The notes under the pieces: generated by a model
The model's database searches: none
The model's input: the letters and a program-made list of their open reading frames with translations, nothing else
What the model was told of the DNA's origin: nothing
Program-made: the position numbers and the translations under genes
Shown here: piece after piece, positions 8,248 through 16,538 of the stretch
Layout of the letters: each line of letters starts with the position of its first letter
Position numbering within the stretch: position 1 is the first letter of the stretch
Source of the DNA: Betaproteobacteria bacterium HGW-Betaproteobacteria-7
GTDB lineage: Bacteria; Pseudomonadota; Gammaproteobacteria; Burkholderiales; Rhodocyclaceae
Direction: 5' to 3'
Length of the DNA stretch: 64,000 bases
NCBI GenBank assembly: GCA_002840765.1
Contig: PHCE01000010.1
Location: forward strand, 124,001-188,000

Positions 8248-10656
8248 TCATTCGCTCGCAGCCCCTCGCCAGCGGCGAAGGAGCAAGGCGTTGGTGACCA
8301 CACTAACGCTGCTGAAGGCCATCGCCGCACCGGCCACAACCGGATTTAGCATACCCAGGGCCGCAAGAGGGATGCCCAGCACGTTATAGGCGAAGGCCCA
8401 GAATAACCCCTGCTTGATTTTGCTGTAGGTCCGGCGCGAAACATCAAACGAGTCGGCTACCAAACGCGGGTCGCCCCTCATCAGGGTGATACCTGCGGCC
8501 TCCATGGCCACGTCAGTACCCGTCGACATGCTCAATCCGACATCAGCCGCCACCAAACTGGGCGCGTCATTCAAGCCATCGCCAACCATGGCAACCACGT
8601 GTCCCTGGTCGCGAAGCGCTTTGATGATGCTTGCCTTATCGCCAGGCAGCAACTCAGCGCGTACATCATCAATGCCAAGCGCCTTTGCGACGGCATGGGC
8701 GCTTCCAAGATTGTCTCCGGTCAGCATGACCGTCTTGATTCCCAATTCACGAAGTCGGCTGATGGCCTGATAAGAGGATTGCTTGATGGTGTCACCGAAA
8801 GCCAGAAGCCCGACTAATTCAAAGGAGGAATCACGCTGGCGCAGTAGCCACGATATGGTCTTGCCCTCACTTTCAAGTGCCGCGGCAAGGACGCTCAGTT
8901 GCCCCGGACTAACAAGGTGCTCCTGCATCAGTCTGGTACTCCCCAGGAGCATCAACTGCCCATCCACCAGCGCTTGAATGCCTCGTCCGGGCAAGGCTTT
9001 GGCGTCACTGACCGGCGATACGGCAATTTTGAGTTCGCGGACTTTCTCCATGACGGCATCGGCCAATGGATGCTCGCTGGTTTGCTGAAGCGCGCCGGCA
9101 ATCCGCAGCACCTCTTCGGTCGAGCTGCCCTCAACGGGCTCGATGCTGACCAGGGATGGCTTCCCTTCCGTGAGTGTGCCGGTCTTGTCGAAGGCCACCA
9201 CTGTCACCGAGTGCGCAATTTCAAGTGCCTCGGCATCCTTGATGAGGATACCCTGGCGCGCGGCAACCCCGGTTCCGGCCATGATGGCCGTTGGCGTAGC
9301 CAAGCCCAAGGCGCACGGACAGGCGATGACCAGGACTGCGACCGCGTTGATCAAAGCCACTTCCCAGTTTCCCGAGTAGGCCATCCAGCCTGCAAAAGTG
9401 AGCAGTGCAACAACCAATACTACGGGGACAAATACAGCACTTACTTGATCCACAATACGCTGGATAGGCGCCTTGGCAGCTTGGGCAGATTCGACCATGC
9501 GAATGATGCGAGCGAGCGTTGTCTCAGCACCAACCGCACCCGTTCGTACATGCAACATGCCTTCGCCGTTGACCGACCCGCCAGTCACCTTGTCGCCAAC
9601 GCTCTTGGACACGGGCAGGTTCTCGCCGGTGATGAGCGCTTCATCGGCATGGCTTTGCCCTCTGACGACTTCGCCATCCACCGCTATGCGTTCGCCTGGA
9701 CGGACGACCACGAGGTCACCCAGCGCAATCTGCTCAACCGGAGTCGAAACTTCATTGCCGTCGACCAGCACGCGCGCAACGGTAGGGCGGAGGGCATTCA
9801 GCGCCTTGATGGCGTCCGTTGTCTGTCGTTTTGCCCGAGCCTCCAACCACTTGCCGAGCAGGACAAGCGTGATGACGGCAGCCGAGGCCTCGAAGTAAAG
9901 ATGGTGAGGGTGTCCTCCGCCATTTCCAATGAGAATATAAACAGAGAGGCCATAGGCGGCACTCGTCCCAAGGGACACCAGCAAATCCATGTTACCGGCA
10001 CGTGCCTTGACCGCTTTCCACCCGGCCCGGTAGAAGCGCCAGCCCAGCCAGAATTGGACAGGTGTCGCAAGCGCCAACTGCGTCCAGCCCCCGAGCATCC
10101 AATTGACGCCCACGAGTTGAACGAGCATCGGGGTGATCAAAGGGAATGTCAATAACGCGCTGACAGCGACTGGCCACCATTCCGGTATAAACCTTGAGGT
10201 AGCTTTCGCTTGTTGTGAGCTTATCGGTTTTGCTGTGTAACCTGCCTTTTCGACGGCGGCCGCCAACGCGGCAACCGTTGCTCCGGCTAGCACCTCAACC
10301 GTCGCCTTTTCCGTTGCCAGGTTCACTGAAGCTTTCAGCACCCCCGGCACCGCTGCCAATGCCTTTTCAAGCCGGCCAACACATGATGCGCAACTCATGC
10401 CTTCAATCAGAAGCTCAACCGATTTTGTTGCGACTTCATATCCCGCATTTCGAACTGCCTCCGACAGTACGCCTACTGAAACCTCGGGTATCACCTTCAA
10501 GGTTGCCTCCTCGGTCGCAAGATTCACGCTGACCTCAGTCACGCCGGCGAGGTGCTTGAGCGCCTTCTCGACACGAGAAACGCAGGATGCACAACTCATT
10601 CCGCCAATACCAAGTCTTAACTCAACTAGAGGATTAGAAACAATCGAGGGGGCCAT
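8248..10656 (-). CDS. copA: Cu(I)-exporting P1B-type ATPase
   Basis: An 802-residue inner-membrane pump that exports cytoplasmic Cu(I). It has two N-terminal heavy-metal-associated domains, each with MSCASC (about residues 20-25 and 87-92). The membrane region contains the CPC metal site in [11 protein letters not shown] (about 440). The phosphorylation motif DKTGT is at about 483, and the hinge [10 protein letters not shown] at about 684. Length is normal for a two-HMA CopA. The start at 10656 gives a complete first HMA domain. The promoter at 10687-10717 has CueR architecture. Confidence 0.95.
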   Translation of the reverse strand: MAPSIVSNPLVELRLGIGGMSCASCVSRVEKALKHLAGVTEVSVNLATEEATLKVIPEVSVGVLSEAVRNAGYEVATKSVELLIEGMSCASCVGRLEKALAAVPGVLKASVNLATEKATVEVLAGATVAALAAAVEKAGYTAKPISSQQAKATSRFIPEWWPVAVSALLTFPLITPMLVQLVGVNWMLGGWTQLALATPVQFWLGWRFYRAGWKAVKARAGNMDLLVSLGTSAAYGLSVYILIGNGGGHPHHLYFEASAAVITLVLLGKWLEARAKRQTTDAIKALNALRPTVARVLVDGNEVSTPVEQIALGDLVVVRPGERIAVDGEVVRGQSHADEALITGENLPVSKSVGDKVTGGSVNGEGMLHVRTGAVGAETTLARIIRMVESAQAAKAPIQRIVDQVSAVFVPVVLVVALLTFAGWMAYSGNWEVALINAVAVLVIACPCALGLATPTAIMAGTGVAARQGILIKDAEALEIAHSVTVVAFDKTGTLTEGKPSLVSIEPVEGSSTEEVLRIAGALQQTSEHPLADAVMEKVRELKIAVSPVSDAKALPGRGIQALVDGQLMLLGSTRLMQEHLVSPGQLSVLAAALESEGKTISWLLRQRDSSFELVGLLAFGDTIKQSSYQAISRLRELGIKTVMLTGDNLGSAHAVAKALGIDDVRAELLPGDKASIIKALRDQGHVVAMVGDGLNDAPSLVAADVGLSMSTGTDVAMEAAGITLMRGDPRLVADSFDVSRRTYSKIKQGLFWAFAYNVLGIPLAALGMLNPVVAGAAMAFSSVSVVTNALLLRRWRGAASE

Positions 10657-10686
10657 TTGAATCTCCTGTGGGTTTGCCAGGAACCC

Positions 10687-10717
10687 ATGCTGAACCTTCC
10701 AATCGTGGGAATGTAAA
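10687..10717 (-). promoter_or_regulatory. CueR-type promoter/operator for copA-cueR
   Basis: On the minus strand, TTTACA (10717-10712) and CAGCAT (10692-10687) are separated by 19 bp, the overlong spacer typical of MerR-family promoters. The spacer holds the imperfect dyad ACATTCC-N7-GGAAGGT, matching known CueR operators. It lies about 31 bp upstream of the copA start. CueR would bind and untwist it when Cu(I) is present. Confidence 0.75.
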
Positions 10718-10754
10718 GGGCCTTAACGCGATTTTTTTCGTTTATTTTTTTCGC

Positions 10755-10785
10755 TTGACCCTGCCCTACGGGGAAGGTTCAGAGT
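10755..10785 (+). promoter_or_regulatory. CueR-type promoter/operator for copZ
   Basis: TTGACC (10755-10760) and CAGAGT (10780-10785) are separated by exactly 19 bp. The spacer carries the dyad ACCCTGCCC-TAC-GGGGAAGGT, close to the E. coli copA operator. It reads toward copZ at 10827, back to back with the copA promoter about 40 bp away. Confidence 0.75.
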
Positions 10786-10826
10786 GGTCTCTGCCGACGC
10801 GCAAACTCACCCTTCAGGAGCACACC

Positions 10827-11033
10827 ATGATTACTTTCCAAATTGACGACATGACATGTGGCCACTGCGCCAGCATCATCAACAAAGCTTTGAGAGCTAT
10901 TGACGACCAAGCCAAGGTCAGAGTCGACCTCGAGCGCCGCTTGGTCTCGGTTGTTTCAACTCAAGCGACCATCGAAGACATCCGCGATGCAATCTTGGAG
11001 GCGGGATATAAGCCGACACCCGTCGAGGCATAG
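10827..11033 (+). CDS. copZ: CopZ-like copper chaperone (HMA domain)
   Basis: A 68-residue single heavy-metal-associated domain with the ferredoxin-like fold pattern. The metal loop MTCGHC is at about residues 7-12. CGHC instead of CxAC suggests a histidine near the Cu(I) thiolates. It would carry cytoplasmic Cu(I) to CopA. Start at ATG 10827, which follows CAGGAG; the upstream frame extension covers the promoter and was rejected. It is divergent from copA-cueR and ends at a strong terminator. Confidence 0.88.
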   Translation: MITFQIDDMTCGHCASIINKALRAIDDQAKVRVDLERRLVSVVSTQATIEDIRDAILEAGYKPTPVEA

Positions 11034-11110
11034 TCACTAACCAATCAGACTGGCACGACGCTGTTGTCGGTGGCGCCTGCCATGGGCCGCTGCTGCCGTT
11101 CATGACCGAA

Positions 11111-11140
11111 AAAAATGGCGGCCACCTGGCCGCCATTTTT
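11111..11140. terminator. Bidirectional intrinsic terminator between copZ and pcuC
   Basis: Perfect 14-base arms AAAAATGGCGGCCA (11111-11124) and TGGCCGCCATTTTT (11127-11140) form a stable GC stem flanked by A and T tracts. It can stop copZ transcripts on the plus strand and pcuC transcripts on the minus strand. Confidence 0.9.
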
Positions 11141-11157
11141 GCCTGAGCAAGCCTCGC

Positions 11158-11631
11158 TCAGTGCTTGCTGTGATCCATCGGCATCGCCATCGGCGCCGCT
11201 ACCGGGCGCACCACCTTGGCGTCGACCTGCTTGCTGCTGCCGTCCTCGAAAGTCAGGGTGATCGGCACCACGTCGCCTTCCTTCATCGGTGCCTTGAGGT
11301 CGATCATCATGACGTGCAGGCTGCCCGGCTTGAGCACGGCTTCGCCGCCGGCCTTGATCGGGATATCGGGAACCGGGCGCATTTTCATCACGCCGCCCTC
11401 GTTGAGATGGGTATGCAGTTCCGTGACCTTCGACGCCGGGTTGGCCGCCTTGACGATCTTGACATCGGCGTTTCCGCCGTTGCGGATGACCATGAAGGCG
11501 CCGGTGGCCGGGGCATTCGGCGGCGCCAGGCGGACGTAGGGTTCATGGACGGTGATCTGGTCGGCCGAACCGGCCAGGGCACCAGCGGACAGCATCAGGG
11601 CAGAAGCGAGCAGCGACAGCTTTTTCATCAT
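11158..11631 (-). CDS. pcuC: Periplasmic copper chaperone PCu(A)C
   Basis: A 157-residue exported protein with a signal peptide (about residues 1-20, ending ALA). The family Cu(I) site is present: a histidine in ELHTH (about 72-76), MKMRPV (about 83-88) and later HVMMIDL (about 105-111), giving the H(M)X10MX21HXM pattern. It ends in a Met/His-rich tail, MAMPMDHSKH. PCu(A)C proteins deliver Cu to CuA sites with Sco. The start at 11631 follows GAGAGA and is 11 nt after sco. Placed next to nosZ, it is a plausible copper donor for NosZ CuA; that is an inference. Confidence 0.92.
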   Translation of the reverse strand: MMKKLSLLASALMLSAGALAGSADQITVHEPYVRLAPPNAPATGAFMVIRNGGNADVKIVKAANPASKVTELHTHLNEGGVMKMRPVPDIPIKAGGEAVLKPGSLHVMMIDLKAPMKEGDVVPITLTFEDGSSKQVDAKVVRPVAAPMAMPMDHSKH

Positions 11632-11642
11632 GGTTCTCTCTT

Positions 11643-12245
11643 TCATGGCTGGTTCAAAACTTTGCGGATCTCGGCCACCACCTGCTCCGCTGGCGCCCCG
11701 TGCGGCAGCTTGCCGAGCAGGCGGCCGTCACGGGCGATGACATAGGTTTCCGAGCTGTGGTCGACGACGTAGCCGTCACCGGCCGTATCCACCTTTTGCT
11801 CGGCATAGAAAACGCCATAGCGGCGGCTGACGTCGGCCACCTCTGCCGCCGTCCCGGTGATGCCGATGATGGCCGGATGGAAGAATTCGGCGTACTCCTT
11901 GAGCCGTGCCGGCGTATCGCGTTTCGGATCGACCGAAATGAAGATCACCACCACCTGCGCCAGTTCCTCGGCGCTCAGTTGATTGAGGCCGCTGGCGGTG
12001 GCGGCCAGCGAGGTCGGGCAGATATCGGGGCAGTAGGTGTAGCCGAAATAGACCAGCACCGCCTTGCCGCGGTAGTCGGCGAGGGCCACCGGGCCGCTCG
12101 CCGAAGTCAGGGTGAAATCGCCGCCGGCCGGCAGGATGGCGGCTGGTAACGGGCGCTCAGGCAGTTCGGGATTCCAGAACAATCCCAGCCCGGTGACCAG
12201 GGCGACGAGCAAGACGACGACGGCGAGCAGCAGGCGTTCGGACAT
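11643..12245 (-). CDS. sco: SCO1/SenC copper-delivery protein
   Basis: A 200-residue protein with an N-terminal membrane anchor (about 4-24) and a thioredoxin-like domain facing the periplasm. The copper-binding CxxxC is in TYCPDICPTS (about 71-80), and the distal histidine is in VVDHSSETYV (about 158-167). It inserts copper into, or reduces, the CuA site of oxidases and related enzymes. The start at 12245 sits one base after the upstream gene's TGA. Middle gene of the unknown-sco-pcuC operon. Confidence 0.93.
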   Translation of the reverse strand: MSERLLLAVVVLLVALVTGLGLFWNPELPERPLPAAILPAGGDFTLTSASGPVALADYRGKAVLVYFGYTYCPDICPTSLAATASGLNQLSAEELAQVVVIFISVDPKRDTPARLKEYAEFFHPAIIGITGTAAEVADVSRRYGVFYAEQKVDTAGDGYVVDHSSETYVIARDGRLLGKLPHGAPAEQVVAEIRKVLNQP

Positions 12246-12246
12246 T

Positions 12247-12720
12247 TCAGGAATGGCTCCCGGAAGCAAAGCGGAAGGGGATGGCGATGCGCTGGATGCC
12301 GGCTTCGATCAGCACCGTCGCCTGCCAGTCCATCTGGCCGGTGATGCAAACCGGCAAAGTCACTTCCGCGGCATGCAGGCCATTGCCGCGATGTTCGAAG
12401 AGCGGGCGGTTGTAGCCCATGTTCATGTCGACGCCAGCGAAATCGACTTCGACCCGTGACGGGGCAAAGCCCTGGGTCGTCACCCGCACTTCGAAGGGCT
12501 TGACCAGCGGAATCGGCAAGGTGCCCATCAGCAGTTCGACGCTACCGCCGGCGGGCAATGCGACGCGGCACGGACCGCGCTGCAGATTGCACATCGGGTC
12601 CGGCTGGATCACTACATCGGCCTTCGGCAACAGCATGGGCGACAGCTTGTAGCCGACGACAACGACCAGGGCGATCAGCAGGACACCGATCGCGTCAATC
12701 AGGATTTTCTTGTTCAACAA
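12247..12720 (-). CDS. Membrane-anchored protein of unknown function in the sco-pcuC operon
   Basis: A 157-residue protein with one N-terminal membrane helix (about 8-26) and a periplasmic domain. The domain contains a pair of cysteines (CNLQRGPC, about 44-51), a VDMNMGYNRPLF segment (about 97-108), a histidine-containing GNGLHAAEVTLP segment (about 112-123) and a further cysteine in PVCITGQMDW (about 123-132). The Met, His and Cys pattern suggests metal or redox work, possibly with Sco. It somewhat resembles FixH-like proteins, but I do not recognise the family firmly. First gene of the operon. Confidence 0.75.
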   Translation of the reverse strand: MLNKKILIDAIGVLLIALVVVVGYKLSPMLLPKADVVIQPDPMCNLQRGPCRVALPAGGSVELLMGTLPIPLVKPFEVRVTTQGFAPSRVEVDFAGVDMNMGYNRPLFEHRGNGLHAAEVTLPVCITGQMDWQATVLIEAGIQRIAIPFRFASGSHS

Positions 12721-12907
12721 GGGCTTTCGGACGGCTCGGCAACGGAAACGACATTCTCGTCGAGGAATGCTGTTTGGAATTAGCAGACATCAATTTTTTC
12801 ACAGTCCGGGCCGAATACAGTGTGCGACAAATTGCCGCAGGGGCTGGAAAGCCTGCGGCGATGGGGGGGTAGAACGTATGAGTTCTTGTTTTTTCGGGAG
12901 ATATCAA

Positions 12908-15205
12908 ATGAGTAGATTTGCAGTCAAATCCACCGTGTTGCTCGTCGCAGCCGGCATCGGATTCGGCGCCGCGACCACCGCCTGGTCAGCCGAGTCCCTG
13001 CAGGACGTGCTGAAACGACGCGGCCTCAGCCAGCAGGATGTACTGGCCGCCGCCAAGACCTATGTACCGACCGGCAAGCGCGATGAATTCGTGGTTTTCA
13101 GTTCCGGCGGCCAGTCCGGCCAAGTCATCGTCTATGGCATTCCGTCGATGCGTATCTTGAAGTACATCGGCGTGTTCACGCCGGAACCGTGGCAGGGCTA
13201 CGGTTACGACGAGAACTCCAGGGCGGTGCTCAAGCAAGGCATGATCGACGGCAAGGAAATCACCTGGGGTGACACGCACCACCCGGCCATTTCCGAAACC
13301 AATGGCCAGTATGACGGGCAGTTCCTGTTCATCAACGACAAGGCCAATCCGCGCCTGGCGGTGATCGACCTGCGCGACTTCGAAACCAAGCAGATCGTCG
13401 TCAACCCGATCTACAAGTCCGAGCACGGCGGAGCCTTCGTCACCACCAACAGCGAGTACGTGATTGAGGCAGCGCAGTACCCCGCTCCGCTCGAGAACAA
13501 GAAGTTCTATCCGCTCGAGGAGATGAACGAGAAATACCGCGGCGGCGTCACCTACTGGAAGTTCGACCGCAAGGAAGGCCGCATCAACGCCAAGGAATCC
13601 TTCTCCGTCGAACTGCCGCCGTACTTCCAGGATCTGTCCGACGCCGGCAAGGGCCCGTCGGAAGGCTGGTCGTTCACCAACTCGTTCTGCTCCGAGCGTT
13701 ACGTCGGCGGCATCGAGAAGGGTCGCCCACCATATGAAGCCGGCTGTTCCGCCAAGGACACCGACTACCTGCACATGATCAACTGGAAGAAGGCCGCCGA
13801 ACTGGTCGCCGCCGGCAAGGCCAAGACCATCAACGGTCACAAGGTGCTGCCGATCGACGTCGCCGTCAAGGAAGGTATCCTCTTCCTGGTGCCGGAACCG
13901 AAGTCGCCGCACGGCGTGGACGTGACCCCGGATGGCAAGTTCATCATCGTCTCCGGCAAGCTCGACACCCACACCTCGGTATACAGCTTCGAGAAGATGC
14001 AGGCGGCAATCAAGGCCGGCAAGTTCGAATCGAAGGATCCGTACGGCATCCCGGTGATCGGCCTGAAGGACGCGCTGGAAAAGCAGGTGCAACTCGGCCT
14101 CGGCCCCCTGCACACCCAGTACGACTCCAAGCCCTGTATCGCCTACACCTCGCTTTATGTGGATTCGCAGGTTGCCAAGTGGAACTACTGTGAAGGCAAG
14201 GTGGTGGACAAGATCTCCGTCCATTACAACATCGGCCACCTGATGACCATGGAAGGTGACTCGACCAGTCCGAAGGGCCGCTATCTGGTCGCCCTGAACA
14301 AGCTGGCGATCGACCGCTTCGTGCCGGTCGGCCCGCTGCACCCGCAGAACCACCAGCTGATCGACATTTCGAACGACAAGATGCAATTGTTGTACGACAT
14401 GCCGCTGCCGCTGGGCGAGCCGCACTATGCCGTGGCCATCGACGCCACCAAGCTGAAGCCGGGCGTCCGCTACAAGGTCGGTACCGATTCGCGCACCGAC
14501 AAGCCGCATCCGGGCATGGTCCGCGCCGGCGAGGAAACGACGACCAAGAAGGGCAACAAGATCGAGGTCAAGGGCACGCTGATCCGTTCGCACATCACCC
14601 CGGAAACCATCGAGGCGGAAGTGGGCGACGAAATCACCATCCACCTGACCAACCTCGAACGGGCCCAGGACGAGACCCACGGCTTCACCGTCTCGACCTA
14701 CAACGTGCATGCCTCCGTCGAACCGGGCAAGACCGTCACCGTCAAGTTCAAGGCTGACAAGGAAGGCGTCTATCCGTACTACTGCACGGAATTCTGCTCC
14801 GCCCTGCACCTGGAAATGATGGGTTACCTGCTGGTCAAGCCGAAGGGCTGGAAGCCGACCAAGACGGCTGCCACCGCCAAGGCCGCCTACACCGAAGCTG
14901 ACTACAAGGCGACGGTGAAGAAGGTTGCCGACACCCAGGCCGTCATCGACTCCGTCGTCGGTTACATCACCAGCGTCAACTACAAGGACTTCCCGGATGT
15001 CGTCGCCATGGTCGAGGATGCAACCGACCAGCTCGGCAAGATCAAGGACGCCAAGGCCAAGGCTGACGAAGCAGCGGCCAAGAAGGACTGGGATCAGGCT
15101 AACCTGTGGTCTGAGCAGATCTGGCAATACCAGGTCAAGGCGGCCGACCTCGGCCTGCGTGCCAAGACCTACCTGGAGCAGAACGGCGCCAAGAAGGTGA
15201 AATAA
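12908..15205 (+). CDS. nosZ: Nitrous-oxide reductase, Sec-dependent (clade II) type
   Basis: Reduces N2O to N2 in the periplasm. The 765-residue precursor has a Sec-type signal peptide (about 1-28, ending TAWSA) without a twin-arginine motif, which marks clade II. The seven-bladed propeller carries the CuZ ligand histidines, for example in DTHHP, HGGAF and GPLHTQY. The C-terminal cupredoxin domain has the CuA motif CTEFCSALHLEMMG (about 625-638). A helical, Lys/Ala-rich tail of about 115 residues follows and contains no CxxCH. The start at 12908 follows CGGGAG. A divergent gap of about 190 bp separates it from the copper operon. Confidence 0.97.
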   Translation: MSRFAVKSTVLLVAAGIGFGAATTAWSAESLQDVLKRRGLSQQDVLAAAKTYVPTGKRDEFVVFSSGGQSGQVIVYGIPSMRILKYIGVFTPEPWQGYGYDENSRAVLKQGMIDGKEITWGDTHHPAISETNGQYDGQFLFINDKANPRLAVIDLRDFETKQIVVNPIYKSEHGGAFVTTNSEYVIEAAQYPAPLENKKFYPLEEMNEKYRGGVTYWKFDRKEGRINAKESFSVELPPYFQDLSDAGKGPSEGWSFTNSFCSERYVGGIEKGRPPYEAGCSAKDTDYLHMINWKKAAELVAAGKAKTINGHKVLPIDVAVKEGILFLVPEPKSPHGVDVTPDGKFIIVSGKLDTHTSVYSFEKMQAAIKAGKFESKDPYGIPVIGLKDALEKQVQLGLGPLHTQYDSKPCIAYTSLYVDSQVAKWNYCEGKVVDKISVHYNIGHLMTMEGDSTSPKGRYLVALNKLAIDRFVPVGPLHPQNHQLIDISNDKMQLLYDMPLPLGEPHYAVAIDATKLKPGVRYKVGTDSRTDKPHPGMVRAGEETTTKKGNKIEVKGTLIRSHITPETIEAEVGDEITIHLTNLERAQDETHGFTVSTYNVHASVEPGKTVTVKFKADKEGVYPYYCTEFCSALHLEMMGYLLVKPKGWKPTKTAATAKAAYTEADYKATVKKVADTQAVIDSVVGYITSVNYKDFPDVVAMVEDATDQLGKIKDAKAKADEAAAKKDWDQANLWSEQIWQYQVKAADLGLRAKTYLEQNGAKKVK

Positions 15206-15244
15206 GCCAGCGCCGGAAGTCTTGATCTGACTTAAGGCAATTAT

Positions 15245-15271
15245 CGAGGGGCAGAGTGATTCTGCCCCTCG
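15245..15271 (+). terminator. Hairpin after nosZ
   Basis: CGAGGGGCAGA and TCTGCCCCTCG are perfect 11-base arms around GTGAT, followed by TTTCATTT. It lies 39 bp past the nosZ stop and just before the ribosome site of the next gene. It probably reduces readthrough or protects the nosZ message, which would make nosZ transcript more abundant than downstream genes. Confidence 0.7.
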
Positions 15272-15294
15272 TTTCATTTGAGGAGGGAATACCC

Positions 15295-15603
15295 ATGAAA
15301 ATCGTAATGACATTGCTCGCCGCGGCGTTCGTCGCCGCCCCCGCCATCGCCGCCCCGGATGGTGCCAAGCTGTATGCCGAGAAGACCTGCAACGCTTGCC
15401 ACGGCCCGAAGGCCGACAAGCCGCTGATGCCCAACTATCCGAAGCTGGCCGGGCAAAACGCCGCCTATGCCGAACAACAGATGAAGGACATCAAGAGCGG
15501 CGCCCGCAACAACGGCCAGACCGCCGCCATGAAGGGCGTCATGCACCTGGTCAGCGATGAGGAAATCAAGGCCATCGCCGAATACCTGGCAAAGCTCAAA
15601 TAA
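15295..15603 (+). CDS. Periplasmic monohaem cytochrome c (NosC1-like)
   Basis: A 102-residue precursor with a signal peptide (about 1-19, cleaved after AIAA) and one haem site, CNACH, at about 32-36. The axial methionine candidates are in LMPNYP or AAMKGVM. The c553-like size and its position directly after nosZ fit NosC1 of clade II clusters, proposed to pass electrons toward NosZ. Start at ATG 15295, preceded by GAGGAGG. Confidence 0.9.
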   Translation: MKIVMTLLAAAFVAAPAIAAPDGAKLYAEKTCNACHGPKADKPLMPNYPKLAGQNAAYAEQQMKDIKSGARNNGQTAAMKGVMHLVSDEEIKAIAEYLAKLK

Positions 15604-15630
15604 GCCCGGAAAGCCCGGCGTTCCGGGCTT
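15602..15630 (+). other. Intergenic hairpin between the two cytochrome genes
   Basis: AAGCCCGGAA (15602-15611) and TTCCGGGCTT (15621-15630) are perfect 10-base arms around a 9-base loop. The first arm overlaps the TAA of the upstream gene. No T tract follows, so an mRNA-stability element is as likely as a terminator. Confidence 0.6.
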
Positions 15631-15712
15631 ATGACTCACATCAAGGAATGCTGATATTCATCGGCCGACAATGCCGCCAGCGTTTCGATCAATCTGCAAA
15701 AGGACATCACAT

Positions 15713-16438
15713 ATGAAACTACCATTCCTGCTGATCGGCCTGCTCAGCGCAGGCGTCGCCCTTGCTGGCCCCCCTGCGCCCAAGCAGGAAGGCATCGAAG
15801 GCAAGAACTACAAGTGGAACGCCCAGGAAGGCGAAAAGATCGAAGCGCTCAAGCTGAAGGGTGACAAGACCCGCGGCGAAGAAGCCTACGAGATCTGCGG
15901 CGCCTGCCACCTGCCCTCCGGCGCCGGTCGTCCCGACGGCACCTTCCCGCAACTGGCTGGCCAGCACACCACCGTGCTGATCAAGCAGATGGCCGACATC
16001 CGTGCCGGCCTGCGCGACAACCCGACCATGTACCCGTTTGCCGCAACGCTGGTTGATCCGCAGGAACTGGCCGATGTCTCCGCTTATATCGAAGCAATGT
16101 GCATCCCCGTGGAACACGGCAAGTACGATGGTGCCGACGCGGCGATCAAGGTTTCCCAGGGCAAGGAGCTGTACGAGAAGCAATGCCTGGAATGCCACGG
16201 CAAAAATGGCGAAGGCGACAAGGAGAAGTTCTACCCGGTGATCGCCGGTCAGCACTACAAGTACCTGCTGCGCCAGATGACCGAAATCCGCGACGGTCAC
16301 CGCCGCAACGCCAACCCGGACATGGTCAAGGTCATCAAGCCCTACACCAATGACCAGTTGGTCGCCATCTCCGCCTATCAGGCCAGCCTGAAGATGCCGG
16401 GCTCGATGTGCAAGCCGAAGGCTGCCAAGAAGAAGTAA
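15713..16438 (+). CDS. Periplasmic dihaem cytochrome c (NosC2-like)
   Basis: A 241-residue precursor with a signal peptide (about 1-17). It has two class I cytochrome domains with haem sites CGACH (about 62-66) and CLECH (about 159-163). Each is followed by a PQLAGQH or PVIAGQH segment typical of the cytochrome c4/c553 family. It is likely the second electron-transfer cytochrome of the nos cluster. The start at 15713 follows AAAGGA. Neighbour spacing suggests co-transcription with nosZ, modulated by hairpins. Confidence 0.9.
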   Translation: MKLPFLLIGLLSAGVALAGPPAPKQEGIEGKNYKWNAQEGEKIEALKLKGDKTRGEEAYEICGACHLPSGAGRPDGTFPQLAGQHTTVLIKQMADIRAGLRDNPTMYPFAATLVDPQELADVSAYIEAMCIPVEHGKYDGADAAIKVSQGKELYEKQCLECHGKNGEGDKEKFYPVIAGQHYKYLLRQMTEIRDGHRRNANPDMVKVIKPYTNDQLVAISAYQASLKMPGSMCKPKAAKKK

Positions 16439-16439
16439 G

Positions 16440-16479
16440 CCGTTCCGTCAGGCCCCGGCTGCGCCGGGTGCCTGAACGG
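16440..16479 (+). other. Long imperfect hairpin between cytochrome and nosB genes
   Basis: CCGTTC...CAGGCCCCGGC pairs with GCCGGGTGCCTGAACGG around a 3-base loop, giving a long, nearly continuous stem directly after the cytochrome stop. A second small inverted repeat, ATCCCCGCC/GGCGGGGAT, follows at about 16486-16505. Neither has a T tract; RNA stability or attenuation is the likely role. Confidence 0.55.
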
Positions 16480-16538
16480 GTATGGATCCCCGCCCCGGCG
16501 GGGATGTAGCAAACCGCACTACGTCAGAGAACAGCACC

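Noticed and set aside
12780-12793. Possible FNR/Dnr box upstream of nosZ (TTAGC-AGAC-ATCAA)
   Set aside because: Only the right half matches TTGAT-N4-ATCAA; the left half has three mismatches, so it is too weak to annotate.
15256-15294. Upstream start for the monohaem cytochrome
   Set aside because: The extra residues come from the terminator hairpin; the ATG at 15295 has the ribosome site and gives a proper signal peptide.
12986-15313. 775-codon open frame antisense to nosZ
   Set aside because: It is the codon-bias shadow of nosZ on the other strand, with no motif, and it crosses the nosZ stop and terminator.
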